A stretch of DNA of 64,000 bases from Apostichopus japonicus. Taxonomy: Eukaryota > Echinodermata > Holothuroidea > Aspidochirotida > Stichopodidae. The notes below the pieces were generated by a model that made no database searches, was not told where the DNA came from, and saw only the letters and a program-made list of their open reading frames with translations. Every line of letters begins with the position of its first letter. Within the stretch, counting starts at the first letter, position 1. Positions 42,101-57,100 of this stretch are shown piece by piece. The DNA lies in assembly GCF_037975245.1 (NCBI RefSeq), contig NC_092578.1, positions 10,150,359 through 10,214,358 of the forward strand, given 5' to 3'. The translations under genes and the position numbers were made by a program.

Positions 42101-45100
42101 GCTCTCTTCAGTTGTTTCCTCTGTTGTAGTTGTCGAGGGAGCTTAAAGAGGAAAATGTAAAGTAATCATTCATTCTTCAAATACTTCTTCTAACACTCAA
42201 CAAGAATCTAGGTTGTACAATATAAATGTCTAAATCAGGGGGTAGCTCTGCAAACTTTAACCTGAAAACCTGCAGAAATCATTCAAGCAGGGGATATGTA
42301 TGCAAACAAACCTCTACTGCTGTTCATGTGCAAGGCAAATATACATGATGACATATCTTCTTGAATAAGTAGCACAATAATATAGTTCATTTAACCTCAT
42401 TAATTGCTAAGCTTAGTTCCCTCAGTTCCCTCTTCCACCAGATGTACCTGCAGAGCAAGCCTCCTTTCAACATAGGAATCAGTGGCGAATCTTCTTTTTC
42501 ATTATCTTGTAATACTAATGCATCTTCTAGATGACATAATACTCCCAACAGCTACAGCATCTATGGTGTTATTGCACTCCCTACTTCAGTCAATCACATT
42601 TTATGCCTCTTATGTATCTACTGCCAAAATCCTCAGTTTCACATTGCTCAATTGATTATCATCCTTTCACATCCAAAATCTTCAACTTAGAATAAAAGAT
42701 TAATTCAAGATAATAACAGTACTGCATTTGCTTCCAACAAACTCAATTCAGCAAGAAACTTTGGTACCAAATCCAAATCTTTGACACAATTAATTGCAGT
42801 GGACATTGATAGTAATATGTCATATGAATAGAAAAAGTTACCAACCTCCAGTAGTCGTAGCTTCTGTGGTGGTTGCTAAGAATTTAAAATGGGATTCAGG
42901 TGTTACATAATAAAATCTCATTTATTTCCTTCTTCTTTGGGGTATATAGTGTATCTATTAGTGTTCACTGATTATAATGTAAACTGTTCCATCTGTGTAT
43001 TACATTTCATGCTACTAAAACTGACAGGAAAAGTCAGAAAAGCAAAGTGAACAACAGAAATATTGTCTCAAAGCATAAAGAAAGTGGTCTTTCCATGTAA
43101 CTATGGCAATCATCTATATATTAACCTATCAATAGAAACAATTCAGATGTAATAACTCACCACAAATCTTCACGGTTATCATTTCTTCGCCGAGAGTAAT
43201 GCCAGACACCAGTAATACGACTTTGTTTATAGCAAATGTTGGCAGCTTTTCTGTAATCGAGTCTGCTTGTCCAAATTCTACAGGAGTTTCACCATCATCA
43301 TTTTTGATCAGCACATACTCAGAAGTGTCCGAACGCACCACCACAACCTTTATGGTAGCACCCTCCGGGATGCCTTGTCCCAGGTTCAATGTCATCGGAA
43401 TTCCACCTTCTCCAAGGTTCAAGGCGTACACTTCCACGTCTGTCAGAGTTTCAGAAACTGAGGCAGCTATCTCATCGGCATCATCAGCAGCTACAGTACT
43501 CAACTGGTCACTCACTACTTTGATGTTTGCTTCTTCGCAAGCTGTGGGGTCAAAAATCATTTCATTTCAATCATCATAGTTCAAACATGTCTTAACAGAC
43601 AAAATACAGAAACAATCATATGGTGTAACCCTACCTTCAGCTAAATCATCCAGTCTAATTTACATTATATACACTTAGCAAGTTTACATCATATAGGATT
43701 GTTAAATTTTCATCAGTCATCCTCCCAGATGAAGTATGTCCACAGGAAAAGTTGCAATGTTTACTAAGTAGCAACTATCACCCAGGGACAACCTCACTTT
43801 AATTCATAATAAAGTACAAACTTCCTTTCAACATCAGTCTCACAATGACTGACTAAGATGTCAACCACATACTCATTAAATAAACAAATTAACCAATGTG
43901 TCTGCATAATATTTGTCATTGTCAGATGTTTTGTTGTTGATTTGATCGTTGAGATCCCCAAAGATACCCAAATTTGCAAACAAAGAGGTCACTCTAACCC
44001 TAAGGTTATGACAGAACATCTCAAAGCTTTCAAGAGAACAGTCACTGAATTTGATAATTACCTAGAGTGGTTGTGCTCTCTTCAGTTGTTTCCTCTGTTG
44101 TAGTTGTCGAGGGAGCTGAAAGAGGAAAATGTAAAGTAATCATTCATTCTTCAAATGCTTCTTCTAACACTCAACAAGACTCTACGTTGTACAATATATA
44201 TGTCTAAATCAGGGGGTAGCTCTGCAAACTTTAACCTGAAAACCTGCAGAAATCATTCAAGCAGGGGGTATGTTTGCAAACAAACCTCTACTGCTGTTCA
44301 TGTGCAAGGCCAATATACATGATGACATATCTTCTTGAATAAGTAACACAATAATATAGTTCATTTAACCTCATTAATTGCTAAGCTTAGTTCCCTCAGT
44401 TCCCTCTTCCACCAGATGTACCTGCAGAGCAAGCCTCCTTTCAACATAGGAATCAGTGGCGAATCTTCTTTTTCATTATCTTGTAATACTAATGCATCTT
44501 CTAGATGACATAATACTCCCAACAGCTACAGCATCTATGGTGTTATTACACTCTCTACTTCAGTCAATCACATTTTATGCCTCTTATGTATCTACTGCCA
44601 AAATCCTCAGTTTCACATTGCTTGCTCAATTGATTATCATCCTTTCAAATCCAATATCTTCAACTTAGAATAAAAGTTTTTGTAATTCAAGGTAATAACA
44701 GTACTGCATTTGCTTCCAACAAGTTCAATTCCGCAAGAAACTTTGGGACCAAATCCAAATCTTTGACACAATCAATTGCAGTGGACATTGATAGTAATAT
44801 GTCATATGAATAGAAAAAGTTACCAACCTCCAGTAGTCGTAGCTTCTGTGGTGGTTGTTGGAGTAGCTAAAAATTTAAAATGGGATTCAGGTGTTACATA
44901 ATAAAATCTCATTTATTTCCTTCTTCTTTGGGGTATATAGCGTATCTATTAGTGCTCACTGATTATAATGTAAACTGTTCCATCTGTGTATTACATTTCA
45001 TGCTACTAAAACTGACAGGAAAAGTCAGAAAAGCAAAGTGAACAACAGAAATATTGTCTCAAAGCATAAAGAAAGTGGTCTTTCCATGTAACTATGGCAA

Positions 45101-48100
45101 TCATCTATATATTAACCTATCAATAGAAACAATTCAGATGTAATAACTCACCACAAATCTTCACGGTTATCATTTCTTCGCCGAGAGTAATGCCAGACAC
45201 CAGTAATACGACTTTGTTTATAGCAAATGTTGGCAGCTTTTCTGTAATCGAGTCTGCTTGTCCAAATTCTACAGGAGTTTCACCATCATCATTTTTGATC
45301 AGCACATACTCAGAAGTGTCCGAACGCACCACCACAACCTTTATGGTAGCACCCTCCGGGATGCCTTGTCCCAGGTTCAATGTCATCGGAATTCCACCTT
45401 CTCCAAGGTTCAAGGCGTACACTTCCACGTCTGTCAGAGTTTCAGAAACTGAGGCAGCTATCTCATCTGCATCATCAGCAGCTACAGTACTCAACTGGTC
45501 ACTCACTACTTTGATGTTTGCTTCTTCGCAAGCTGTGGGGTCAAAAATCACAAAAATCATTTCATTTCAATCATCATAGTTCAAACATGTCTTAACAGAC
45601 AAAATACAGAAACAATCATATGGTGTAACCCTACCTTCAGCTAAATCATCCAGTCTAATTTACATTATATACACTTAGCAAGTTTACATCATCTAAGATT
45701 GTTAAATTTTCATCAGTCATCCTCCCAGATGAAGTATGTCCACAGGAAAAGTTGCAATGTTTACTAAGTAGCAACTATCACCCAGGGACAACCTCACTTT
45801 AATTCATAATAAAGTACAAACTTCCTTTCAACATCAGTCTCACAATGACTGACTAAGATGTCAACCACATACTCATTAAATAAACAAATTAACCAATGTG
45901 TCTGCATAATATTTGTCATTGTCAGATGTTTTGTTGTTGATTTGATCGTTGAGATCCCCAAAGATACCCAAATTTGCAAACAAAGAGGTCACTCTAACCC
46001 TAAGGTTATGACAGAACATCTCAAAGCTTTCAAGAGAACAGTCACTGAATTTGATAATTACCTAGAGTGGTTGTGCTCTCTTCAGTTGTTTCCTCTGTTG
46101 TAGTTGTCGAGGGAGCTGAAAGAGGAAAATGTAAAGTAATCATTCATTCTTCAAATACTTCTTCTAACTCTCAACAAGACTCTACGTTGTACAATATATA
46201 TGTCTAAATCAGGGGGTAGCTCTGCAAACTTTAACCTGAAAACCTGCAGAAATCATTCAAGCAGGGGGTATGTTTGCAAACAAACCTCTACTGCTGTTCA
46301 TGTGCAAGGCCAATATACATGATGACATATCTTCTTGAATAAGTAACACAATAATATAGTTCATTTAACCTCATTAATTGCTAAGCTTAGTTCCCTCAGT
46401 TCCCTCTTCCACCAGATGTACCTGCAGAGCAAGCCTCCTTTCAACATAGGAATCAGTGGCGAATCTTCTTTTTCATTATCTTGTAATACTAATGCATCTT
46501 CTAGATGACATAATACTCCCAACAGCTACAGCATCTATGGTGTTATTACACTCTCTACTTCAGTCAATCACATTTTATGCCTCTTATGTATCTACTGCCA
46601 AAATCCTCAGTTTCACATTGCTTGCTCAATTGATTATCATCCTTTCAAATCCAATATCTTCAACTTAGAATAAAAGTTTTTGTAATTCAAGGTAATAACA
46701 GTACTGCATTTGCTTCCAACAAGTTCAATTCCGCAAGAAACTTTGGGACCAAATCCAAATCTTTGACACAATCAATTGCAGTGGACATTGATAGTAATAT
46801 GTCATATGAATAGAAAAAGTTACCAACCTCCAGTAGTCGTAGCTTCTGTGGTGGTTGTTGGAGTAGCTAAAAATTTAAAATGGGATTCAGGTGTTACATA
46901 ATAAAATCTCATTTATTTCCTTCTTCTTTGGGGTATATAGCGTATCTATTAGTGCTCACTGATTATAATGTAAACTGTTCCATCTGTGTATTACATTTCA
47001 TGCTACTAAAACTGACAGGAAAAGTCAGAAAAGCAAAGTGAACAACAGAAATATTGTCTCAAAGCATAAAGAAAGTGGTCTTTCCATGTAACTATGGCAA
47101 TCATCTATATATTAACCTATCAATAGAAACAATTCAGATGTAATAACTCACCACAAATCTTCACGGTTATCATTTCTTCGCCGAGAGTAATGCCAGACAC
47201 CAGTAATACGACTTTGTTTATAGCAAATGTTGGCAGCTTTTCTGTAATCGAGTCTGCTTGTCCAAATTCTACAGGAGTTTCACCATCATCATTTTTGATC
47301 AGCACATACTCAGAAGTGTCCGAACGCACCACCACAACCTTTATGGTAGCACCCTCCGGGATGCCTTGTCCCAGGTTCAATGTCATCGGAATTCCACCTT
47401 CTCCAAGGTTCAAGGCGTACACTTCCACGTCTGTCAGAGTTTCAGAAACTGAGGCAGCCATCTCATCTGCATCATCAGCAGCTACAGTACTCAACTGGTC
47501 ACTCACTACTTTGATGTTTGCTTCTTCGCAAGCTGTGGGGTCAAAAATCACAAAAATCATTTCATTTCAATCATCATAGTTCAAACATGTCTTAACAGAC
47601 AAAATACAGAAACAATCATATGGTGTAACCCTACCTTCAGCTAAATCATCCAGTCTAATTTACATTATATACACTTAGCAAGTTTACATCATCTAAGATT
47701 GTTAAATTTTCATCAGTCATCCTCCCAGATGAAGTATGTCCACAGGAAAAGTTGCAATGTTTACTAAGTAGCAACTATCACCCAGGGACAACCTCACTTT
47801 AATTCATAATAAAGTACAAACTTCCTTTCAACATCAGTCTCACAATGACTGACTAAGATGTCAACCACATACTCATTAAATAAACAAATTAACCAATGTG
47901 TCTGCATAATATTTGTCATTGTCAGATGTTTTGTTGTTGATTTGATCGTTGAGATCCCCAAAGATACCCAAATTTGCAAACAAAGAGGTCACTCTAACCC
48001 TAAGGTTATGACAGAACATCTCAAAGCTTTCAAGAGAACAGTCACTGAATTTGATAATTACCTAGAGTGGTTGTGCTCTCTTCAGTTGTTTCCTCTGTTG

Positions 48101-51100
48101 TAGTTGTCGAGGGAGCTGAAAGAGGAAAATGTAAAGTAATCATTCATTCTTCAAATACTTCTTCTAACTCTCAACAAGACTCTACGTTGTACAATATATA
48201 TGTCTAAATCAGGGGGTAGCTCTGCAAACTTTAACCTGAAAACCTGCAGAAATCATTCAAGCAGGGGGTATGTTTGCAAACAAACCTCTACTGCTGTTCA
48301 TGTGCAAGGCCAATATACATGATGACATATCTTCTTGAATAAGTAACACAATAATATAGTTCATTTAACCTCATTAATTGCTAAGCTTAGTTCCCTCAGT
48401 TCCCTCTTCCACCAGATGTACCTGCAGAGCAAGCCTCCTTTCAACATAGGAATCAGTGGCGAATCTTCTTTTTCATTATCTTGTAATACTAATGCATCTT
48501 CTAGATGACATAATACTCCCAACAGCTACAGCATCTATGGTGTTATTACACTCTCTACTTCAGTCAATCACATTTTATGCCTCTTATGTATCTACTGCCA
48601 AAATCCTCAGTTTCACATTGCTTGCTCAATTGATTATCATCCTTTCAAATCCAATATCTTCAACTTAGAATAAAAGTTTTTGTAATTCAAGGTAATAACA
48701 GTACTGCATTTGCTTCCAACAAGTTCAATTCCGCAAGAAACTTTGGGACCAAATCCAAATCTTTGACACAATCAATTGCAGTGGACATTGATAGTAATAT
48801 GTCATATGAATAGAAAAAGTTACCAACCTCCAGTAGTCGTAGCTTCTGTGGTGGTTGTTGGAGTAGCTAAAAATTTAAAATGGGATTCAGGTGTTACATA
48901 ATAAAATCTCATTTATTTCCTTCTTCTTTGGGGTATATAGCGTATCTATTAGTGCTCACTGATTATAATGTAAACTGTTCCATCTGTGTATTACATTTCA
49001 TGCTACTAAAACTGACAGGAAAAGTCAGAAAAGCAAAGTGAACAACAGAAATATTGTCTCAAAGCATAAAGAAAGTGGTCTTTCCATGTAACTATGGCAA
49101 TCATCTATATATTAACCTATCAATAGAAACAATTCAGATGTAATAACTCACCACAAATCTTCACGGTTATCATTTCTTCGCCGAGAGTAATGCCAGACAC
49201 CAGTAATACGACTTTGTTTATAGCAAATGTTGGCAGCTTTTCTGTAATCGAGTCTGCTTGTCCAAATTCTACAGGAGTTTCACCATCATCATTTTTGATC
49301 AGCACATACTCAGAAGTGTCCGAACGCACCACCACAACCTTTATGGTAGCACCCTCCGGGATGCCTTGTCCCAGGTTCAATGTCATCGGAATTCCACCTT
49401 CTCCAAGGTTCAAGGCGTACACTTCCACGTCTGTCAGAGTTTCAGAAACTGAGGCAGCTATCTCATCTGCATCATCAGCAGCTACAGTACTCAACTGGTC
49501 ACTCACTACTTTGATGTTTGCTTCTTCGCAAGCTGTGGGGTCAAAAATCACAAAAATCATTTCATTTCAATCATCATAGTTCAAACATGTCTTAACAGAC
49601 AAAATACAGAAACAATCATATGGTGTAACCCTACCTTCAGCTAAATCATCCAGTCTAATTTACATTATATACACTTAGCAAGTTTACATCATCTAAGATT
49701 GTTAAATTTTCATCAGTCATCCTCCCAGATGAAGTATGTCCACAGGAAAAGTTGCAATGTTTACTAAGTAGCAACTATCACCCAGGGACAACCTCACTTT
49801 AATTCATAATAAAGTACAAACTTCCTTTCAACATCAGTCTCACAATGACTGACTAAGATGTCAACCACATACTCATTAAATAAACAAATTAACCAATGTG
49901 TCTGCATAATATTTGTCATTGTCAGATGTTTTGTTGTTGATTTGATCGTTGAGATCCCCAAAGATACCCAAATTTGCAAACAAAGAGGTCACTCTAACCC
50001 TAAGGTTATGACAGAACATCTCAAAGCTTTCAAGAGAACAGTCACTGAATTTGATAATTACCTAGAGTGGTTGTGCTCTCTTCAGTTGTTTCCTCTGTTG
50101 AAGTTGTCGAGGGAGCTGAAAGAGGAAAATGTAAAGTAATCATTCATTCTTCAAATACTTCTTCTAACTCTCAACAAGGCTCTACGTTGTACAATATATA
50201 TGTCTAAATCAGGGGGTAGCTCTGCAAACTTTAACCTGAAAACCTGCAGAAATCATTCAAGCAGGGGGTATGTTTGCAAACAAACCTCTACTGCTGTTCA
50301 TGTGCAAGGCCAATATACATGATGACATATCTTCTTGAATAAGTAACACAATAATATAGTTCATTTAACCTCATTAATTGCTAAGCTTAGTTCCCTCAGT
50401 TCCCTCTTCCACCAGATGTACCTGCAGAGCAAGCCTCCTTTCAACATAGGAATCAGTGGCGAATCTTCTTTTTCATTATCTTGTAATACTAATGCATCTT
50501 CTAGATGACATAATACTCCCAACAGCTACAGCATCTATGGTGTTATTACACTCTCTACTTCAGTCAATCACATTTTATGCCTCTTATGTATCTACTGCCA
50601 AAATCCTCAGTTTCACATTGCTTGCTCAATTGATTATCATCCTTTCAAATCCAATATCTTCAACTTAGAATAAAAGTTTTTGTAATTCAAGGTAATAACA
50701 GTACTGCATTTGCTTCCAACAAGTTCAATTCCGCAAGAAACTTTGGGACCAAATCCAAATCTTTGACACAATCAATTGCAGTGGACATTGATAGTAATAT
50801 GTCATATGAATAGAAAAAGTTACCAACCTCCAGTAGTCGTAGCTTCTGTGGTGGTTGTTGGAGTAGCTAAAAATTTAAAATGGGATTCAGGTGTTACATA
50901 ATAAAATCTCATTTATTTCCTTCTTCTTTGGGGTATATAGCGTATCTATTAGTGCTCACTGATTATAATGTAAACTGTTCCATCTGTGTATTACATTTCA
51001 TGCTACTAAAACTGACAGGAAAAGTCAGAAAAGCAAAGTGAACAACAGAAATATTGCCTCAAAGCATAAAGAAAGTGGTCTTTCCATGTAACTATGGCAA

Positions 51101-54100
51101 TCATCTATATATTAACCTATCAATAGAAACAATTCAGATGTAATAACTCACCACAAATCTTCACGGTTATCATTTCTTCGCCGAGAGTAATGCCAGACAC
51201 CAGTAATACGACTTTGTTTATAGCAAATGTTGGCAGCTTTTCTGTAATCGAGTCTGCTTGTCCAAATTCTACAGGAGTTTCACCATCATCATTTTTGATC
51301 AGCACATACTCAGAAGTGTCCGAACGCACCACCACAACCTTTATGGTAGCACCCTCCGGGATGCCTTGTCCCAGGTTCAATGTCATCGGAATTCCACCTT
51401 CTCCAAGGTTCAAGGCGTACACTTCCAGGTCTGTCAGAGTTTCAGAAACTGAGGCAGCTATCTCATCTGCATCATCAGCAGCTACAGTACTCAACTGGTC
51501 ACTCACTACTTTGATGTTTGCTTCTTCGCAAGCTGTGGGGTCAAAAATCACAAAAATCATTTCATTTCAATCATCATAGTTCAAACATGTCTTAACAGAC
51601 AAAATACAGAAACAATCATATGGTTTAACCCTACCTTCAGCTAAATCATCCAGTCTAATTTACATTATATACACTTAGCAAGTTTACATCATCTAAGATT
51701 GTTAAATTTTCATCAGTCATCCTCCCAGATGAAGTATGTCCACAGGAAAAGTTGCAATGTTTACTAAGTAGCAACTATCACCCAGGGACAACCTCACTTT
51801 AATTCATAATAAAGTACAAACTTCCTTTCAACATCAGTCTCACAATGACTGACTAAGATGTCAACCACATACTCATTAAATAAACAAATTAACCAATGTG
51901 TCTGCATAATATTTGTCATTGTCAGATGTTTTGTTGTTGATTTGATCGTTGAGATCCCCAAAGATACCCAAATTTGCAAACAAAGAGGTCACTCTAACCC
52001 TAAGGTTATGACAGAACATCTCAAAGCTTTCAAGAGAACAGTCACTGAATTTGATAATTACCTAGAGTGGTTGTGCTCTCTTCAGTTGTTTCCTCTGTTG
52101 TAGTTGTCGAGGGAGCTGAAAGAGGAAAATGTAAAGTAATCATTCATTCTTCAAATACTTCTTCTAACTCTCAACAAGACTCTACGTTGTACAATATATA
52201 TGTCTAAATCAGGGGGTAGCTCTGCAAACTTTAACCTGAAAACCTGCAGAAATCATTCAAGCAGGGGGTATGTTTGCAAACAAACCTCTACTGCTGTTCA
52301 TGTGCAAGGCCAATATACATGATGACATATCTTCTTGAATAAGTAACACAATAATATAGTTCATTTAACCTCATTAATTGCTAAGCTTAGTTCCCTCAGT
52401 TCCCTCTTCCACCAGATGTACCTGCAGAGCAAGCCTCCTTTCAACATAGGAATCAGTGGCGAATCTTCTTTTTCATTATCTTGTAATACTAATGCATCTT
52501 CTAGATGACATAATACTCCCAACAGCTACAGCATCTATGGTGTTATTACACTCTCTACTTCAGTCAATCACATTTTATGCCTCTTATGTATCTACTGCCA
52601 AAATCCTCAGTTTCACATTGCTTGCTCAATTGATTATCATCCTTTCAAATCCAATATCTTCAACTTAGAATAAAAGTTTTTGTAATTAAAGGTAATAACA
52701 GTACTGCATTTGCTTCCAACAAGTTCAATTCCGCAAGAAACTTTGGGACCAAATCCAAATCTTTGACACAATCAATTGCAGTGGACATTGATAGTAATAT
52801 GTCATCTGAATAGAAAAAGTTACCAACCTCCAGTAGTCGTAGCTTCTGTGGTGGTTGTTGGAGTAGCTAAAAATTTAAAATGGGATTCAGGTGTTACATA
52901 ATAAAATCTCATTTATTTCCTTCTTCTTTGGGGTATATAGCGTATCTATTAGTGCTCACTGATTATAATGTAAACTGTTCCATCTGTGTATTACATTTCA
53001 TGCTACTAAAACTGACAGGAAAAGTCAGAAAAGCAAAGTGAACAACAGAAATATTGTCTCAAAGCATAAAGAAAGTGGTCTTTCCATGTAACTATGGCAA
53101 TCATCTATATATTAACCTATCAATAGAAACAATTCAGATGTAATAACTCACCACAAATCTTCACGGTTATCATTTCTTCGCCGAGAGTAATGCCAGACAC
53201 CAGTAATACGACTTTGTTTATAGCAAATGTTGGCAGCTTTTCTGTAATCGAGTCTGCTTGTCCAAATTCTACAGGAGTTTCACCATCATCATTTTTGATC
53301 AGCACATACTCAGAAGTGTCCGAACGCACCACCACAACCTTTATGGTAGCACCCTCCGGGATGCCTTGTCCCAGGTTCAATGTCATCGGAATTCCACCTT
53401 CTCCAAGGTTCAAGGCGTACACTTCCACGTCTGTCAGAGTTTCAGAAACTGAGGCAGCTATCTCATCTGCATCATCAGCAGCTACAGTACTCAACTGGTC
53501 ACTCACTACTTTGATGTTTGCTTCTTCGCAAGCTGTGGGGTCAAAAATCACAAAAATCATTTCATTTCAATCATCATAGTTCAAACATGTCTTAACAGAC
53601 AAAATACAGAAACAATCATATGGTGTAACCCTACCTTCAGCTAAATCATCCAGTCTAATTTACATTATATACACTTAGCAAGTTTACATCATCTAAGATT
53701 GTTAAATTTTCATCAGTCATCCTCCCAGATGAAGTATGTCCACAGGAAAAGTTGCAATGTTTACTAAGTAGCAACTATCACCCAGGGACAACCTCACTTT
53801 AATTCATAATAAAGTACAAACTTCCTTTCAACATCAGTCTCACAATGACTGACTAAGATGTCAACCACATACTCACTAAATAAACAAATTAACCAATGTG
53901 TCTGCATAATATTTGTCATTGTCAGATGTTTTGTTGTTGATTTGATCGTTGAGATCCCCAAAGATACCCAAATTTGCAAACAAAGAGGTCACTCTAACCC
54001 TAAGGTTATGACAGAACATCTCAAAGCTTTCAAGAGAACAGTCACTGAATTTGATAATTACCTAGAGTGGTTGTGCTCTCTTCAGTTGTTTCCTCTGTTG

Positions 54101-57100
54101 TAGTTGTCGAGGGAGCTGAAAGAGGAAAATGTAAAGTAATCATTCATTCTTCAAATACTTCTTCTAACTCTCAACAAGACTCTACGTTGTACAATATATA
54201 TGTCTAAATCAGGGGGTAGCTCTGCAAACTTTAACCTGAAAACCTGCAGAAATCATTCAAGCAGGGGGTATGTTTGCAAACAAACCTCTACTGCTGTTCA
54301 TGTGCAAGGCCAATATACATGATGACATATCTTCTTGAATAAGTAACACAATAATATAGTTCATTTAACCTCATTAATTGCTAAGCTTAGTTCCCTCAGT
54401 TCCCTCTTCCACCAGATGTACCTGCAGAGCAAGCCTCCTTTCAACATAGGAATCAGTGGCGAATCTTCTTTTTCATTATCTTGTAATACTAATGCATCTT
54501 CTAGATGACATAATACTCCCAACAGCTACAGCATCTATGGTGTTATTACACTCTCTACTTCAGTCAATCACATTTTATGCCTCTTATGTATCTACTGCCA
54601 AAATCCTCAGTTTCACATTGCTTGCTCAATTGATTATCATCCTTTCAAATCCAATATCTTCAACTTAGAATAAAAGTTTTTGTAATTAAAGGTAATAACA
54701 GTACTGCATTTGCTTCCAACAAGTTCAATTCCGCAAGAAACTTTGGGACCAAATCCAAATCTTTGACACAATCAATTGCAGTGGACATTGATAGTAATAT
54801 GTCATCTGAATAGAAAAAGTTACCAACCTCCAGTAGTCGTAGCTTCTGTGGTGGTTGTTGGAGTAGCTAAAAATTTAAAATGGGATTCAGGTGTTACATA
54901 ATAAAATCTCATTTATTTCCTTCTTCTTTGGGGTATATAGCGTATCTATTAGTGCTCACTGATTATAATGTAAACTGTTCCATCTGTGTATTACATTTCA
55001 TGCTACTAAAACTGACAGGAAAAGTCAGAAAAGCAAAGTGAACAACAGAAATATTGTCTCAAAGCATAAAGAAAGTGGTCTTTCCATGTAACTATGGCAA
55101 TCATCTATATATTAACCTATCAATAGAAACAATTCAGATGTAATAACTCACCACAAATCTTCACGGTTATCATTTCTTCGCCGAGAGTAATGCCAGACAC
55201 CAGTAATACGACTTTGTTTATAGCAAATGTTGGCAGCTTTTCTGTAATCGAGTCTGCTTGTCCAAATTCTACAGGAGTTTCACCATCATCATTTTTGATC
55301 AGCACATACTCAGAAGTGTCCGAACGCACCACCACAACCTTTATGGTAGCACCCTCCGGGATGCCTTGTCCCAGGTTCAATGTCATCGGAATTCCACCTT
55401 CTCCAAGGTTCAAGGCGTACACTTCCACGTCTGTCAGAGTTTCAGAAACTGAGGCAGCTATCTCATCTGCATCATCAGCAGCTACAGTACTCAACTGGTC
55501 ACTCACTACTTTGATGTTTGCTTCTTCGCAAGCTGTGGGGTCAAAAATCACAAAAATCATTTCATTTCAATCATCATAGTTCAAACATGTCTTAACAGAC
55601 AAAATACAGAAACAATCATATGGTGTAACCCTACCTTCAGCTAAATCATCCAGTCTAATTTACATTATATACACTTAGCAAGTTTACATCATCTAAGATT
55701 GTTAAATTTTCATCAGTCATCCTCCCAGATGAAGTATGTCCACAGGAAAAGTTGCAATGTTTACTAAGTAGCAACTATCACCCAGGGACAACCTCACTTT
55801 AATTCATAATAAAGTACAAACTTCCTTTCAACATCAGTCTCACAATGACTGACTAAGATGTCAACCACATACTCATTAAATAAACAAATTAACCAATGTG
55901 TCTGCATAATATTTGTCATTGTCAGATGTTTTGTTGTTGATTTGATCGTTGAGATCCCCAAAGATACCCAAATTTGCAAACAAAGAGGTCACTCTAACCC
56001 TAAGGTTATGACAGAACATCTCAAAGCTTTCAAGAGAACAGTCACTGAATTTGATAATTACCTAGAGTGGTTGTGCTCTCTTCAGTTGTTTCCTCTGTTG
56101 TAGTTGTCGAGGGAGCTGAAAGAGGAAAATGTAAAGTAATCATTCATTCTTCAAATACTTCTTCTAACTCTCAACAAGACTCTACGTTGTACAATATATA
56201 TGTCTAAATCAGGGGGTAGCTCTGCAAACTCTAACCTGAAAACCTGCAGAAATCATTCAAGCAGGGGGTATGTTTGCAAACAAACCTCTACTGCTGTTCA
56301 TGTGCAAGGCCAATATACATGATGACATATCTTCTTGAATAAGTAACACAATAATATAGTTCATTTAACCTCATTAATTGCTAAGCTTAATTCCCTCAGT
56401 TCCCTCTTCCACCAGATGTACCTGCAGAGCAAGCCTCCTTTCAACATAGGAATCAGTGGCGAATCTTCTTTTTCATTATCTTGTAATACTAATGCATCGT
56501 CTAGATGACATAATACTCCCAACAGCTACAGCATCTATGGTGTTATTACACTCTCTACTTCAGTCAATCACATTTTATGCCTCTTATGTATCTACTGCCA
56601 AAATCCTCAGTTTCACATTGCTTGCTCAATTGATTATCATCCTTTCAAATCCAATATCTTCAACTTAGAATAAAAGTTTTTGTAATTCAAGGTAATAACA
56701 GTACTGCATTTGCTTCCAACAAGTTCAATTCCGCAAGAAACTTTGGGACCAAATCCAAATCTTTGACACAATCAATTGCAGTGGACATTGATAGTAATAT
56801 GTCATATGAATAGAAAAAGTTACCAACCTCCAGTAGTCGTAGCTTCTGTGGTGGTTGTTGGAGTAGCTAAAAATTTAAAATGGGATTCAGGTGTTACATA
56901 ATAAAATCTCATTTATTTCCTTCTTCTTTGGGGTATATAGCGTATCTATTAGTGTTCACTGATTATAATGTAAACTGTTCCATCTGTGTATTACATTTCA
57001 TGCTACTAAAACTGACAGGAAAAGTCAGAAAAGCAAAGTGAACAACAGAAATATTGCCTCAAAGCATAAAGAAAGTGGTCTTTCCATGTAACTATGGCAA

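Larger units (their letters stand above)
37046..44346. repeat. About 7.1-kb segment of the array duplicated 15,946 bp away (copy 2)
   Basis: Partner of the segment at about 21.1-28.4 kb. Differences since duplication are few: for example, unit 12 alone has changes at about 22645-22655, and unit 22 alone has the linker A acceptor change near 42880. Confidence 0.82.
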
